34,175 bases of DNA from Muribaculaceae bacterium (GTDB taxonomy: Bacteria > Bacteroidota > Bacteroidia > Bacteroidales > Muribaculaceae), in contig JAFLTN010000016.1 of NCBI GenBank assembly GCA_022510445.1, positions 1 through 34,175 of the forward strand, in the 5' to 3' direction. Position 1 is the first letter of the stretch, and every line of letters begins with the position of its first letter. The notes under the pieces were generated by a model that worked only from the letters and a program-made list of their open reading frames with translations, was not told the origin of the DNA and did no database searches. Made by a program: the position numbers and the translations under genes. Of this stretch, positions 1 through 8,009 are shown in pieces.

Positions 1-492
1 ATTCTTGGGAAACTATATAATGAAGGGAGTGGTTTAGCTGCCTTAATTTTAGGAGATTACAGATTTAAATTACTTTTAGGGTTCATAAGTGGAGGAATAG
101 TGACGCAAGATTGGTCCGAATGGAGATATAATGCAATATTGGAGACTTTAAGGCAGACTATCAATTACTACAAAACTGCTGCGGAAAGAAATTGTGCAAT
201 CGGTTATAGAGTTTGCTCTTTAATTTACAGTCTTTTAGGAAATAAAGAAAAATCCTGTATTCAGGAACAAGATTATCAAAAAGCTCCTTACGACAATAAA
301 AGAAGTGCTTTTAATCTCCGCCGTGATTATAATAAAGAATTGGAGTGGGAAAAAGAAAATGGTTTCAGATTTACAAAAAATTATTGGGAGCCGGCTCCCC
401 TTTCTATTATTGCTTTAGATGAACAAAAAGCAAAAAAATACTTGAAAAGAAAATTTCAAGGCTTTGACCTAAACCTTTTAAGCCTTTCGTGA
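1..492 (+). CDS. Hypothetical protein, 5' end outside the window
   Basis: The frame is open from the first base to a TGA at 490-492, giving 163 residues with no upstream stop, so the gene probably starts before the window. An internal GTG at 100 could serve as a start, but there is no reason to prefer it. The segment YYKTAAERNCAIGYRVCSLI resembles one Sel1/TPR-type helical repeat (paired helices with small residues at the turns). The rest is rich in Lys, Glu, Tyr and Asn and shows no catalytic motif, signal peptide or membrane segment. The last 15 bases overlap, on the opposite strand, a remnant of a WYL regulator gene, which suggests the 3' end lies at an old rearrangement junction. The family is not recognised; the Sel1-like reading is tentative. 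Confidence 0.5.
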   Translation: MLGKLYNEGSGLAALILGDYRFKLLLGFISGGIVTQDWSEWRYNAILETLRQTINYYKTAAERNCAIGYRVCSLIYSLLGNKEKSCIQEQDYQKAPYDNKRSAFNLRRDYNKELEWEKENGFRFTKNYWEPAPLSIIALDEQKAKKYLKRKFQGFDLNLLSLS

Positions 493-590
493 ATATAACT
501 TTAACATTTCTTCGGCTTGGCATTTCATTTCATCGCGAAGCCATCGGGGATATAAAATTCCTGCATTGAATACCTTCCGGGAGGTAAAGG
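478..590 (-). pseudogene. Remnant of the 3' end of a WYL-domain regulator gene
   Basis: Read on the minus strand this stretch encodes VFNAGILYPRWLRDEMKCQ followed by AEEMLKLYSRKA and a stop. It matches the C-terminus of the intact WYL regulator at 1849-2769 (FNAEVLSPRWLRDEIRWQ, then AQEILKLYQKE). At DNA level there is an uninterrupted identical run of about two dozen bases around the PRWLRDE codons. Just upstream (minus sense) the frame meets a stop, and no start or HTH region is left. The DUF4143-type ATPase gene ends 2 bases away, so it sits between this fragment and the complete paralogue. Most likely a second WYL gene was truncated when the ATPase gene arrived; this history is inference. 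Confidence 0.75.
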
Positions 591-591
591 G

Positions 592-1731
592 CTAAAAGTT
601 TCTTATATTTTCAGCAAGGGGAGGAAAGGACTCTCCATCGTAAATAACAGTGGAACTTATCGGTGGAACCGGTAAAACAGTTTTTAGATATTCAAGGTTC
701 TTGAAGAATTCAGGATGAAATGAAAGAGAAGATTTTACCTCATAAGCCTTTAATCCTTCCGGAGTAGATTGGAGAATATCTATTTCTTTACCGTTTCTTT
801 CTCTATAGAAATTTAAATTTGAATCTTTCCCCTGATTCAACCTCCGGTTCATTAATTCAGCCACTGCCATATTTTCAAATAAAACTCCCTTTAACGGATG
901 AGAAACAAGTTGAGTGGAATTTTCAATACCCAGCAAGTAGGTAGCCAAGCCAACATCATAAAAATATATCTTAGGCATCTTAGACAACCTTTTTGAGATA
1001 TTTGCAAAATAGGGACGAAGCGCGAAAATAATGTAAGAAGCTTCTAAAATAGAACACCATTCCGTGATGGTTTTAGAACTGACACCTGTCTCAGCCGAAA
1101 TTGATGTGGCATTGAATTCCGCACCGATTCTTCCAGCCATTAGTCGCATGAAAATATCAAATTTTGATAAATTCTCTATTTTAATTTGTCTGCGTATGTC
1201 CTTTTCAATATATGTTGAATAATAATTTCTATAAAATAATTCCGGTGGTTTCTTCCCAGTCAGCACAGCAGGATAAAAACCTCTGAAATATAATTCTTCG
1301 GTGGAGATGTCTTTTAAAGAAGGTTTTAATTCATGGAAAGTGAGAGGAGGAAGAGTGAAGACTGCAATCCTTCCGGCCAAAGATTGACTTGCATTCTTCA
1401 TTAAGGTGAAATCACTGCTTCCTGTCAACACATAATGAAGCTCGGGATCGGCATCTACCTCAACCTGAATTTGAGAAAATAATTTTTCGCAACGCTGGAT
1501 TTCATCTATTATAGCGACAGAACCTAATGAGCGTAAAAATAATTTGGGTTCTGACTCTGCCTTTAGGAGTGTTTCGTTATCCTCTAAGTTAACATATTTA
1601 TAATCAGGAAAGAGATGTCTGCAAAGTGTAGATTTACCCACCTGCCTGGCACCTGTTACCATGACCACAGGATAGAACATGTGGGCATATAGTATTGGTT
1701 CTGAAAGATCTCTATAGATATAATTATCCAT
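592..1731 (-). CDS. P-loop ATPase with DUF4143 C-terminal domain (AAA_14 type)
   Basis: 379 residues, the usual length for this family. A Walker A motif GARQVGKS lies at residues 27-34, a Walker B-like AIIDE at 73-77, and a sensor-like LTGSSDF near residue 102. The second half carries the winged-helix/DUF4143 region, with a conserved FYDVGLATYLLG stretch and a nuclease-like end (GKEIDILQ, then YEVKSS). The biochemical role of the family is poorly known. Members are common accessory genes in Bacteroidetes and archaea and have been linked loosely to mobile or defence functions. The gene is monocistronic, with a 19-bp perfect palindrome ending 20 bases before its ATG. It lies between a WYL remnant and an intact WYL regulator, suggesting insertion beside that gene. 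Confidence 0.85.
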   Translation of the reverse strand: MDNYIYRDLSEPILYAHMFYPVVMVTGARQVGKSTLCRHLFPDYKYVNLEDNETLLKAESEPKLFLRSLGSVAIIDEIQRCEKLFSQIQVEVDADPELHYVLTGSSDFTLMKNASQSLAGRIAVFTLPPLTFHELKPSLKDISTEELYFRGFYPAVLTGKKPPELFYRNYYSTYIEKDIRRQIKIENLSKFDIFMRLMAGRIGAEFNATSISAETGVSSKTITEWCSILEASYIIFALRPYFANISKRLSKMPKIYFYDVGLATYLLGIENSTQLVSHPLKGVLFENMAVAELMNRRLNQGKDSNLNFYRERNGKEIDILQSTPEGLKAYEVKSSLSFHPEFFKNLEYLKTVLPVPPISSTVIYDGESFPPLAENIRNF

Positions 1732-1751
1732 AAATCAGATTGTTAAATGAT

Positions 1752-1792
1752 ATTTGTGCAGATTTGAAGTGTTACTTCAAATCTGCACAAAT
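1752..1792. promoter_or_regulatory. Perfect 19-bp inverted repeat upstream of the ATPase gene
   Basis: ATTTGTGCAGATTTGAAGT at 1752-1770 and its exact reverse complement at 1774-1792 are separated by GTT. The repeat lies between the WYL gene (stop at 1849) and the ATPase start (1731). There is no U-tract on either side, so it is not a classical terminator. It could be an operator, an RNA hairpin in the ATPase leader, or the end of a small mobile insertion. A second, weaker repeat (AACTTCTT 1817-1824, AAGAAGTT 1843-1850) overlaps the WYL stop codon and may be that gene's terminator. Confidence 0.7.
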
Positions 1793-1848
1793 TTAACTAA
1801 AAGTCTTTATTTTAACAACTTCTTCCTTATCAGCACCAATTTAAGAAG

Positions 1849-2769
1849 TTATTCTTTCTGATATAGTTTCAGTATCTCTTGGGCTTGCCACCTGATTTCA
1901 TCGCGAAGCCATCGGGGAGAAAGGACCTCGGCGTTGAAACCCATCTTCAGGATTTCATGCTGAAACTCATATTCAGGACGAAGCTTGAAACTATATTCGG
2001 AATATTCTTTTTCCCGTTTGATTAACTTTTGAGATTTATGAAGCGGAAGGCTCTCGATATAATGGCGCTGGTGACCGTAGACTCTAATTCTCACTTCTTC
2101 GCAATCATAATCGGCTTCCAGATTAACGCCTACCACTTCATCAAAATATGAATTTATGTCCCATCCTTTGTCATATTCATATTTCTCCTCAGTGATAACA
2201 ATTGATTCAATTCTGTCAAGAGCAAATATTGTCAAAGTTTCATATTCCGGTATATGGGAAATAAGATACCATCTTTTCCCGGTCTGTTTTAATCCATATG
2301 GCTCTACAGTAAATTGCTTCAGTTCCGGATTATTATAGCTTCGGTATTCAATCTTGACACTAGAACTCTTAGATACGGCCTCAATGAGAGGCGGGAGAAA
2401 CTGAGCTCCACCGGGAACCTCCTCGAACATTATCCTTTTTGAAACTTTCCTATTATCCATCAATTGATTATCAATAGCAAGTCCGTTAAATAAGGAAGAT
2501 GAAAATGAGGGTTTTAGCAATTCTTCTTCATTCTCTATATAATATACATTTCCGTTAGAACGGTCGCACACAATCCGTATCCCGAAAATATCATCGATAG
2601 CCTCACGATGCCGATGAAATGTTCTTTCCGGCAAGCCTTCTTCCTCGCCGTTTTGTAATAAAGAGTGTTTCCACTTATTGTTAATTTCTTCGAGGGTTAT
2701 CTTACCGGCCCTACGGATTGTTTCAATTAACCAGACATATCTCCTGATAAGTCTTACCGATGTTGCCAT
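1849..2769 (-). CDS. WYL-domain transcriptional regulator with N-terminal HTH
   Basis: 306 residues. The N-terminal ~75 residues form a DeoR-like winged-helix region (RYVWLIETIRRAGKITLEEI, then LPERTFHRHREAIDDIFG, where the recognition helix is expected). The WYL domain follows, with its signature RWYLIS at residues 166-171 and the usual preceding TVEPYGLKQTGK. A C-terminal extension ends in PRWLRDEIRWQAQEI. WYL domains are thought to bind nucleotide-type ligands and in several systems regulate defence or DNA-damage genes. The ATG at 2769 is the first plausible start. It is divergent from the adenylation gene at 2905, with 135 bases between, so it could regulate that operon or itself. A broken paralogue of its 3' end lies at 478-590. 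Confidence 0.88.
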   Translation of the reverse strand: MATSVRLIRRYVWLIETIRRAGKITLEEINNKWKHSLLQNGEEEGLPERTFHRHREAIDDIFGIRIVCDRSNGNVYYIENEEELLKPSFSSSLFNGLAIDNQLMDNRKVSKRIMFEEVPGGAQFLPPLIEAVSKSSSVKIEYRSYNNPELKQFTVEPYGLKQTGKRWYLISHIPEYETLTIFALDRIESIVITEEKYEYDKGWDINSYFDEVVGVNLEADYDCEEVRIRVYGHQRHYIESLPLHKSQKLIKREKEYSEYSFKLRPEYEFQHEILKMGFNAEVLSPRWLRDEIRWQAQEILKLYQKE

Positions 2770-2904
2770 AATTCAAAATATCTGTTTTTGCAAAGTTAAT
2801 GATAATTTCTGCCATTTTGCGGCAGAATAATTCTTTTACCTAATCCTTTGATATGTATGAACTTTAATGGTTCTATATTGTATTATATTTAAAACATATA
2901 AGTT

Positions 2905-4347
2905 ATGGAAAAAAATACCATATACAGCGTTTTCAAATCAAAGGTGGAGGAGCAGCCGGATTCATTAGCTATCATTGAGGATGGCATCACTATTACTTAC
3001 TCAGAACTTGACAGGCTGGCTGACAGTATCTTTTCAAAATTCCGAGAAAGGGATGATAAATTTATCGGAATAGTAATGTCGCACGGCATTAATCAGATCG
3101 CTGCAATGTTGGCAGTGTTAAAAAGCGGGGCAGCATATCTCCCTGCAGAACCTAAACTTCCTGCGGACAGAATCAAATACATGATGGAAATGGCGGATGT
3201 TACATTGATTATCGATGATGATTTCTGTAAAGATCTGACATCACCAGCCATATCATTCCCCGACAATTCAGAACCTGACGGCGTTGCCTATATCCTTTAT
3301 ACATCCGGTACCACCGGGAAACCTAAAGGTGTTGTAGTGGAAAACCATTCGGTTGTGAATTATGCAGCTGCCTTTGAAGATGAAATGAAGATTGGCAGAG
3401 GAGACGTGATGCTTCAATATTCTGTCTGTTCATTTGATATATTCGTTGAGGAAGTCTTTGCCACTTTGCTTAATGGGGGAGCCTTGGCAATACCTTCTGC
3501 CGAAATTCATAACGGGACACTTGAAGGTCTTATGGATTTCTGCAGACGTAACAACGTAACCATAATTGACGGGTTCCCATATCTTATAGCCGACATCAAT
3601 AACAAACCGGAGCTTCTTCCCGAATCAGTCAGCCTTATAATAAGTGGAGGCGATACCATCCGGGAAAACTATATTTCCAACCTTAAGAATAAAAAGGTCA
3701 GGATCTACAACACATACGGACCCTCGGAAACCACCGTTTGTTCCAATTATTTCAGGATTGACAAAGCGATGCCGCTCTCCGACGGAACATTCCCGGTTGG
3801 TAAACCCATAAAAGGGGTGATTGTAAGAATTCTTGATGAAGATCTCAAAGAAACCGAAGCCGGCAAAACCGGAGAAATCTGTATTTCAGGCGAAGGTGTC
3901 AGCAGAGGATACCTCGGTAATCCTCCGGAGCAAAAAAATTTTATTACACTTCCCAATGGAGAGAGAGTGTATCGCAGCGGAGATTTAGGTTACCGTCTGC
4001 CCGACGGTAGCATAGTGTTCCTTCATCGTAAAGATGAACAGGTGATGATCCTGGGAAGAAGGGTTGAACCTGAAGAAGTAGAAAACGTGCTAAATGAATA
4101 TTCCGGAATAAAAAGAGGAATTGTCAGGGCTTTCTTAGACGGAGGAGGTTTGCACTATCTTGTGGCTTATCTTGTGCCTGACATTAATTTCTCTCTTGAT
4201 GATCTAAAGAATTGGCTTAGGTCACAACTGGCTGATTTCATGATACCGGAATTCTATCTGGCAGTTAAAACAATACCGGTCACGGCAAGGGGAAAAGTAG
4301 ATATTGACGCTCTTCCTGTTGTCTTAAAAGAGGGTGATTACAGATGA
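2905..4347 (+). CDS. Stand-alone NRPS-like amino acid adenylation enzyme
   Basis: 480 residues, a complete adenylation (ANL superfamily) fold with no condensation or carrier domain attached. Core motifs are visible: A3 LYTSGTTGKPKG (131-142), A4 with FD at 177-178, A5 NTYGPSETTVC (269-279), A7 YRSGDLGY (356-363), A8 GRRVEPEEVE (384-393) and the A10 lysine K464 in ARGKVD. An activity that loads an amino acid as its AMP ester is therefore expected. Aligned by eye to GrsA, the pocket reads D178, I179, E182, D222, I245, S247, T270, V278, C279, K464. D178 is typical for an alpha-amino acid; the extra acidic residues E182 and D222 hint at a basic side chain, but that is weak inference. The stop overlaps the next start (ATGA), so it is translationally coupled to the acetyltransferase. 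No carrier protein lies nearby; acpP at 10.8 kb is the fatty acid type. Confidence 0.9.
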   Translation: MEKNTIYSVFKSKVEEQPDSLAIIEDGITITYSELDRLADSIFSKFRERDDKFIGIVMSHGINQIAAMLAVLKSGAAYLPAEPKLPADRIKYMMEMADVTLIIDDDFCKDLTSPAISFPDNSEPDGVAYILYTSGTTGKPKGVVVENHSVVNYAAAFEDEMKIGRGDVMLQYSVCSFDIFVEEVFATLLNGGALAIPSAEIHNGTLEGLMDFCRRNNVTIIDGFPYLIADINNKPELLPESVSLIISGGDTIRENYISNLKNKKVRIYNTYGPSETTVCSNYFRIDKAMPLSDGTFPVGKPIKGVIVRILDEDLKETEAGKTGEICISGEGVSRGYLGNPPEQKNFITLPNGERVYRSGDLGYRLPDGSIVFLHRKDEQVMILGRRVEPEEVENVLNEYSGIKRGIVRAFLDGGGLHYLVAYLVPDINFSLDDLKNWLRSQLADFMIPEFYLAVKTIPVTARGKVDIDALPVVLKEGDYR

Positions 4348-4796
4348 TAGAACTGAAAAAAATAACTGATATCGATACTCTCCTGCAATGGCGAGAGGAA
4401 GTTATCGAGAATGTCTTCGGAGAAACACCCTCCGAAGGTCTGATGAATATGAATGAAGCATATTATCGTTCACATATCCAAGACGGCACGCATCATGCAT
4501 TTCTCGCTCTCAATGACGGACTGGAAGCAGGTTGCGGAGGTATATGTCTGACTGATGAACTGCCTTCGCCCGACAATCCTTCGGGCAAATGCGGTTATCT
4601 GATGAATATTTATGTAAGATCTGTCTTTCGCGAACATGGAATAGGCCATGAGATTGTGAAAAGACTGATTGAAGAAGCGGAAAAAATAGGATGCGGGAAA
4701 ATATATCTTGAAACAACCCAGATCGGCCGGAGCCTTTATGAATCTTTAGGGTTTCGGGATCTTCCCGATATGATGAAACTAAAAAAGAAAATATGA
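4344..4796 (+). CDS. GNAT family N-acetyltransferase
   Basis: 150 residues, one GNAT domain. The acetyl-CoA loop is seen in IYVRSVFREHGIGHEIVKRL (Q/RxxGxG/A form: REHGIG). It is followed by AEKIGCGKIYLETT and the C-terminal LYESLGFRD motif typical of the fold. It is cytosolic, with no signal peptide. It overlaps the adenylation gene upstream and the hydrolase gene downstream by 4 bases each (ATGA at 4344-4347 and 4793-4796), so the three are almost certainly one translationally coupled operon. In that setting it may acetylate the amino acid or the product of the adenylation enzyme; the substrate cannot be read from the sequence. Confidence 0.88.
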   Translation: MIELKKITDIDTLLQWREEVIENVFGETPSEGLMNMNEAYYRSHIQDGTHHAFLALNDGLEAGCGGICLTDELPSPDNPSGKCGYLMNIYVRSVFREHGIGHEIVKRLIEEAEKIGCGKIYLETTQIGRSLYESLGFRDLPDMMKLKKKI

Positions 4797-5473
4797 CAGA
4801 CAAAATTCAAATAGAGGGATTCAACATCTCTTATTTCCCTTTTCAGGAATCTAAGAAATTAATCTATATGATTTATCCTGACATGGTGACTTTCACGGAT
4901 GAATGGCAGGAAAAAATGGCAAACCAATATAAAGTGTCGATTGCCGTGATTTATATTCCGTCTTCTCAATGGAATGATCTGCTTACACCGTGGCCTGAAC
5001 CCGGTGAGGCAAAAGGATTTCCTCCTTTTGCCGGAAAGGCTGAATCCTTTCTCGCCACTTTACAGTCCAAAATCATCCCTACCGTAGAATCCCGGATTCG
5101 GTTCACCAATAATTTTGAACGAGACCTTCTCGGAGTTTCTCTTTCAGGCTTATTTACTCTTTGGCAATGGTTGCCATGCAGTTTCTTTAAATCGATAGCA
5201 TCATTGTCGGGTTCTTTCTGGTATAATGGATTTATTGAATGGTTTGACAGCCAAAAGATTCAGTATAAGACCGGGAAAGCTTTCTTTCTTCTGGGGAAAC
5301 AGGAACCTAAGGCGCCGGTAAAGGCTTATCAAAGTGTGGGAATCAATACAGAATCTATTGTGGAAAGACTTAAGCAAACAGGCATAGACGTTGAATTTGA
5401 ATGGGTAGCGGGAGATCATTTTGCCAATCCAATTCCCAGGGCCGAATTAGCAATAGGATTCCTTGCATCCTGA
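4793..5473 (+). CDS. Esterase-like alpha/beta hydrolase
   Basis: 226 residues. A nucleophile elbow GVSLSG lies at 114-119 (Ser116), followed by FKSIASLSGSFWY, the layout of the putative esterase family (esterase D / IroE / Fes-like). The strand KAFFLLGKQEPKA (162-174) is where the acidic residue is expected, and GDHF (207-210) supplies the catalytic His209. There is no signal peptide, so it is probably cytosolic. It is the third member of the coupled operon with the adenylation enzyme and acetyltransferase. In siderophore and other nonribosomal pathways such hydrolases release or trim the product, but a siderophore role is not shown here. Family assignment rests on motifs only. Confidence 0.7.
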   Translation: MTDKIQIEGFNISYFPFQESKKLIYMIYPDMVTFTDEWQEKMANQYKVSIAVIYIPSSQWNDLLTPWPEPGEAKGFPPFAGKAESFLATLQSKIIPTVESRIRFTNNFERDLLGVSLSGLFTLWQWLPCSFFKSIASLSGSFWYNGFIEWFDSQKIQYKTGKAFFLLGKQEPKAPVKAYQSVGINTESIVERLKQTGIDVEFEWVAGDHFANPIPRAELAIGFLAS

Positions 5474-5520
5474 TTCCGTAAGCAAGGAACAACTCTTAGG
5501 ACTCTTGATTTCATTTTAAT

Positions 5521-5551
5521 TTTGTGAATTCAGGAGTTTATCTTATATTTG
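5521..5551 (+). promoter_or_regulatory. Bacteroidetes-type promoter for the acyltransferase gene
   Basis: TTTG at 5521-5524, a 19-base spacer, then TATATTTG at 5544-5551. This matches the primary sigma consensus of Bacteroidetes (TTTG and TAnnTTTG). Transcription should begin near 5557, separating the acyltransferase from the upstream three-gene operon. A short hairpin (GGGGTA at 5587-5592, TACCCC at 5597-5602) lies in the predicted leader. Confidence 0.7.
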
Positions 5552-5652
5552 TTACCTAAGACTCACATTAACAATAAGTGGGGCCCGGGGTATTAGTACC
5601 CCTTGTTATGAGAATCATTCCCCGACATCCTATTAAAGGAAGTTTTTTCAGG

Positions 5653-6909
5653 ATGTCAAAATTCTCTTCTAATTGCGAAGATATGAATACAACCCCTACA
5701 ATCGGATTAGCCTCAGGTATAAATATCAGTGAAGTAAAAAAAATTACAGAAGGCTCAAGGTCCATATGGATAGACTGGCTGCGTGTAGCCGCCATTTTTT
5801 TCGTTATCATCGTTCATTCCACAGAACCTTTTTATTTAGGAGGAGAGGGTTCTCTGATTCTGTCTAAATCAGATGCTTTCTGGGTTTCATTTTTCGATTC
5901 CTTTGCCAGGGCTTGTGTTCCATTATTCATAATCGGTTCGAGCTATCTTCAGTTTCCACTCCATTACAATACAAAAGAATTTTTCTTACGGAGGGCCATC
6001 AGGATATTGATACCCTTTGCCGTCTGGACAGGAGTCTATGCCTTTATCTGGGGGGAACCTATAGAGAATTTCCGTAACCTTCTGCTGAATTTCAACTACG
6101 CCGCAGGCCATTTATGGTTTGTTTATATGCTTTTGGGGATATATCTTCTTATGCCTATGCTTTCCCCCTGGGCCGAGAAAGTTTCCCGCAATGAACTTTT
6201 GTTTTACCTGTCAATATGTCTCTTTACTTCTTTCATTCCCTTTATCAGGGAAATCAGTAGTGGCGACAGTTCATATATAACGGGGCCCAGCGGCATCCCG
6301 GCATTTGCCAAATATCCTTTATGGGGCGAATGTAGCTGGAACTCCTACGGAGTCTTTTATTATCTTAGCGGTTTTATAGGTTATATCCTTTTAGGGTTAT
6401 ACATCAAGCGGTTCGTCGGAATCAGACACAAAGGAAAATCACTGCTATCGGCTATTTTAACATGGATGGCAGGATTCGCTATTTCCTTTGGAGGATTCTA
6501 TTGGCTTGTGAATCACACTGCCGATGGAGTTTTCCCTATTGAAGGTTCTATAAACCTTGCAGTTTTATGGGAAACGCCCTGGTTCTATGACAGCACCGGA
6601 GTGGTGCTTATGGCTATAGGATGGATTTTTATGTTCCGGCGTATCAATGCCGGTGGGAAATGGTATTCCAAATTGATTTTTCCCTTGGCAAAAGCCAGTT
6701 ATGGAGTTTATCTTTGCCATATGATAATTCTTGCTTATGTCTCCCAACTGATAAGGGAATGGTTAGGAACCGGAGCTGACGGCATAATTGGTTTCTGGAC
6801 AACTCCGGCTGAAATAGTATTGACGGCCGTCTTAACCTTCACATTAGCATCAGCTTTCAGCCATTTGGTCGGTAAGATTCCGGGGATCGGTAAATATCTG
6901 ATGGGATGA
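5653..6909 (+). CDS. Acyltransferase 3 family membrane protein
   Basis: About 418 residues from the chosen start. The family signature appears early: IDWLRVAAIFFVIIVHSTEP, with the catalytic-type His in the first membrane segment. Around ten hydrophobic segments follow, including a FARACVPLFIIGSSYLQ stretch and a late SYGVYLCHMIILAYVS segment. These inner-membrane enzymes O-acylate sugars, lipids or peptidoglycan. The frame is open back to a GTG at 5578, but that would put the hairpin at 5587-5602 inside the coding region and add 25 odd residues. ATG 5653 follows an AAAGGA sequence by 12 bases; ATG 5683 is another option. The gene has its own promoter. Its position behind the adenylation operon suggests, without proof, a linked acylation step. 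Confidence 0.88.
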   Translation: MSKFSSNCEDMNTTPTIGLASGINISEVKKITEGSRSIWIDWLRVAAIFFVIIVHSTEPFYLGGEGSLILSKSDAFWVSFFDSFARACVPLFIIGSSYLQFPLHYNTKEFFLRRAIRILIPFAVWTGVYAFIWGEPIENFRNLLLNFNYAAGHLWFVYMLLGIYLLMPMLSPWAEKVSRNELLFYLSICLFTSFIPFIREISSGDSSYITGPSGIPAFAKYPLWGECSWNSYGVFYYLSGFIGYILLGLYIKRFVGIRHKGKSLLSAILTWMAGFAISFGGFYWLVNHTADGVFPIEGSINLAVLWETPWFYDSTGVVLMAIGWIFMFRRINAGGKWYSKLIFPLAKASYGVYLCHMIILAYVSQLIREWLGTGADGIIGFWTTPAEIVLTAVLTFTLASAFSHLVGKIPGIGKYLMG

Positions 6910-6996
6910 TTACATCTAACATTAATTATGCACCTTTCTATTTTATTTTGATTAAATTAGAGTAGATTTTAAACAGAAATTTATTGAAGCTTTATA

Positions 6997-7329
6997 ATGA
7001 AGAGTTTTACTTATAACATAACTTTCGTTATTTCACATGGTGATGAGGCAAGGTTTCTTCATTATTTGAGGAAGGAACTGGTTCCTGCTTTATTTAATGA
7101 AACAACATCAGCTAAAGACCCTCAGCTTCGTAAAGTTATCGAATCAGGGGGTGTAAAACCCTCTCCTGGACATGGATTAAGCATAGCCATATCGGCTACA
7201 TTTGCATCGGAAGAGGATGCCTGCCAATGGTTTGACAATGATTTTATGTCAGCCGCAGATGGTTTTCCTCTTAAATTCGGAAAGGATTCTGTTTTCTTCG
7301 CTACGCTTCTTCAAAATCTGACAGTCTGA
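6997..7329 (+). CDS. DUF4286-like protein upstream of ruvC
   Basis: 110 residues, small alpha/beta protein. The start ([20 protein letters not shown]) and the end ([17 protein letters not shown]) match the layout of DUF4286 proteins, ferredoxin-like dimeric-barrel proteins of unknown function that I recall next to ruvC in Bacteroidetes. The middle segment (residues ~35-60, [18 protein letters not shown]) is less typical. There is no catalytic motif or signal peptide. The stop is 1 base before the ruvC ATG, so the two are cotranscribed. The role is unknown; the family call rests on pattern and location. Confidence 0.7.
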   Translation: MKSFTYNITFVISHGDEARFLHYLRKELVPALFNETTSAKDPQLRKVIESGGVKPSPGHGLSIAISATFASEEDACQWFDNDFMSAADGFPLKFGKDSVFFATLLQNLTV

Positions 7330-7330
7330 A

Positions 7331-7915
7331 ATGGAAAAGATTCGGGAAGATCTCAATTACGAAAGAATAATAATGGGAGTAGATCCCGGGACCAATGTCA
7401 TGGGATATGGCCTTTTAGGGATAAACGGGAGAAAACTGACGCCGATTGTAATGGGAGTGATCACGCTCAATAAGATGGAAAGTCATTATTTGCGTCTTGC
7501 AAGAATCTATTCCCGTATCACAGGGCTTGTGGAACAATATCTCCCCGACGAATTAGCCATAGAGGCTCCTTTCTATGGAAAAAATGTGCAGTCAATGCTT
7601 AAGTTGGGAAGAGCACAGGGAGTTGCAATGGCGGCGGCTCTGGCACGTGACATCCCGATTGCAGAATATGCTCCGCTAAAGGTCAAACAGGCTGTAACCG
7701 GCAACGGAGGGGCATCAAAGGAACAAGTTGCCAATATGCTTTGTTATATTTTAAAGATATCTCAGCAGGAAAGGCCTGAATTGCTTGATGCCACTGATGC
7801 TCTTGCTGTGGCGCTCACACATTATTATGAAAGTGCCAAACCCACAACCGGCAACACAGCAAAGTCTTGGGAACAATTCCTGAAACAGAATCCGAATCGT
7901 ATTGTGAAACGTTGA
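7331..7915 (+). CDS. ruvC: Crossover junction endodeoxyribonuclease RuvC
   Basis: 194 residues, slightly longer than the usual ~170-190. The resolvase cuts Holliday junctions handed over by RuvAB. The four catalytic acids are visible in an RNase H-like fold: D18 in [14 protein letters not shown]78 in [11 protein letters not shown], and D153 and D156 in [16 protein letters not shown]. The [14 protein letters not shown] helix, which contacts the junction, is conserved. The ATG at 7331 gives a 14-residue lead before the first strand; ATG 7373 (MGVDPG) would remove it. It follows the DUF4286-like gene by 1 base. A 25-residue C-terminal tail after the last catalytic acids is rich in Asn, Lys and Gln. 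Confidence 0.95.
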   Translation: MEKIREDLNYERIIMGVDPGTNVMGYGLLGINGRKLTPIVMGVITLNKMESHYLRLARIYSRITGLVEQYLPDELAIEAPFYGKNVQSMLKLGRAQGVAMAAALARDIPIAEYAPLKVKQAVTGNGGASKEQVANMLCYILKISQQERPELLDATDALAVALTHYYESAKPTTGNTAKSWEQFLKQNPNRIVKR

Positions 7916-8009
7916 AACATAATTTTCGTCAGGATGGGCCGAGTATAAACATCTAACGTTAGAAAAAATCAATTTTGCTGCTAATAATTTTTTTTAAAAT
8001 TTCTTTTAT

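Noticed and set aside
2905-5473. A siderophore or full nonribosomal peptide cluster
   Set aside because: There is no condensation domain, carrier protein, phosphopantetheinyl transferase, transporter or receptor in the window. Only an adenylation enzyme, an acetyltransferase and an esterase-like protein are seen, so a siderophore claim is not supported.
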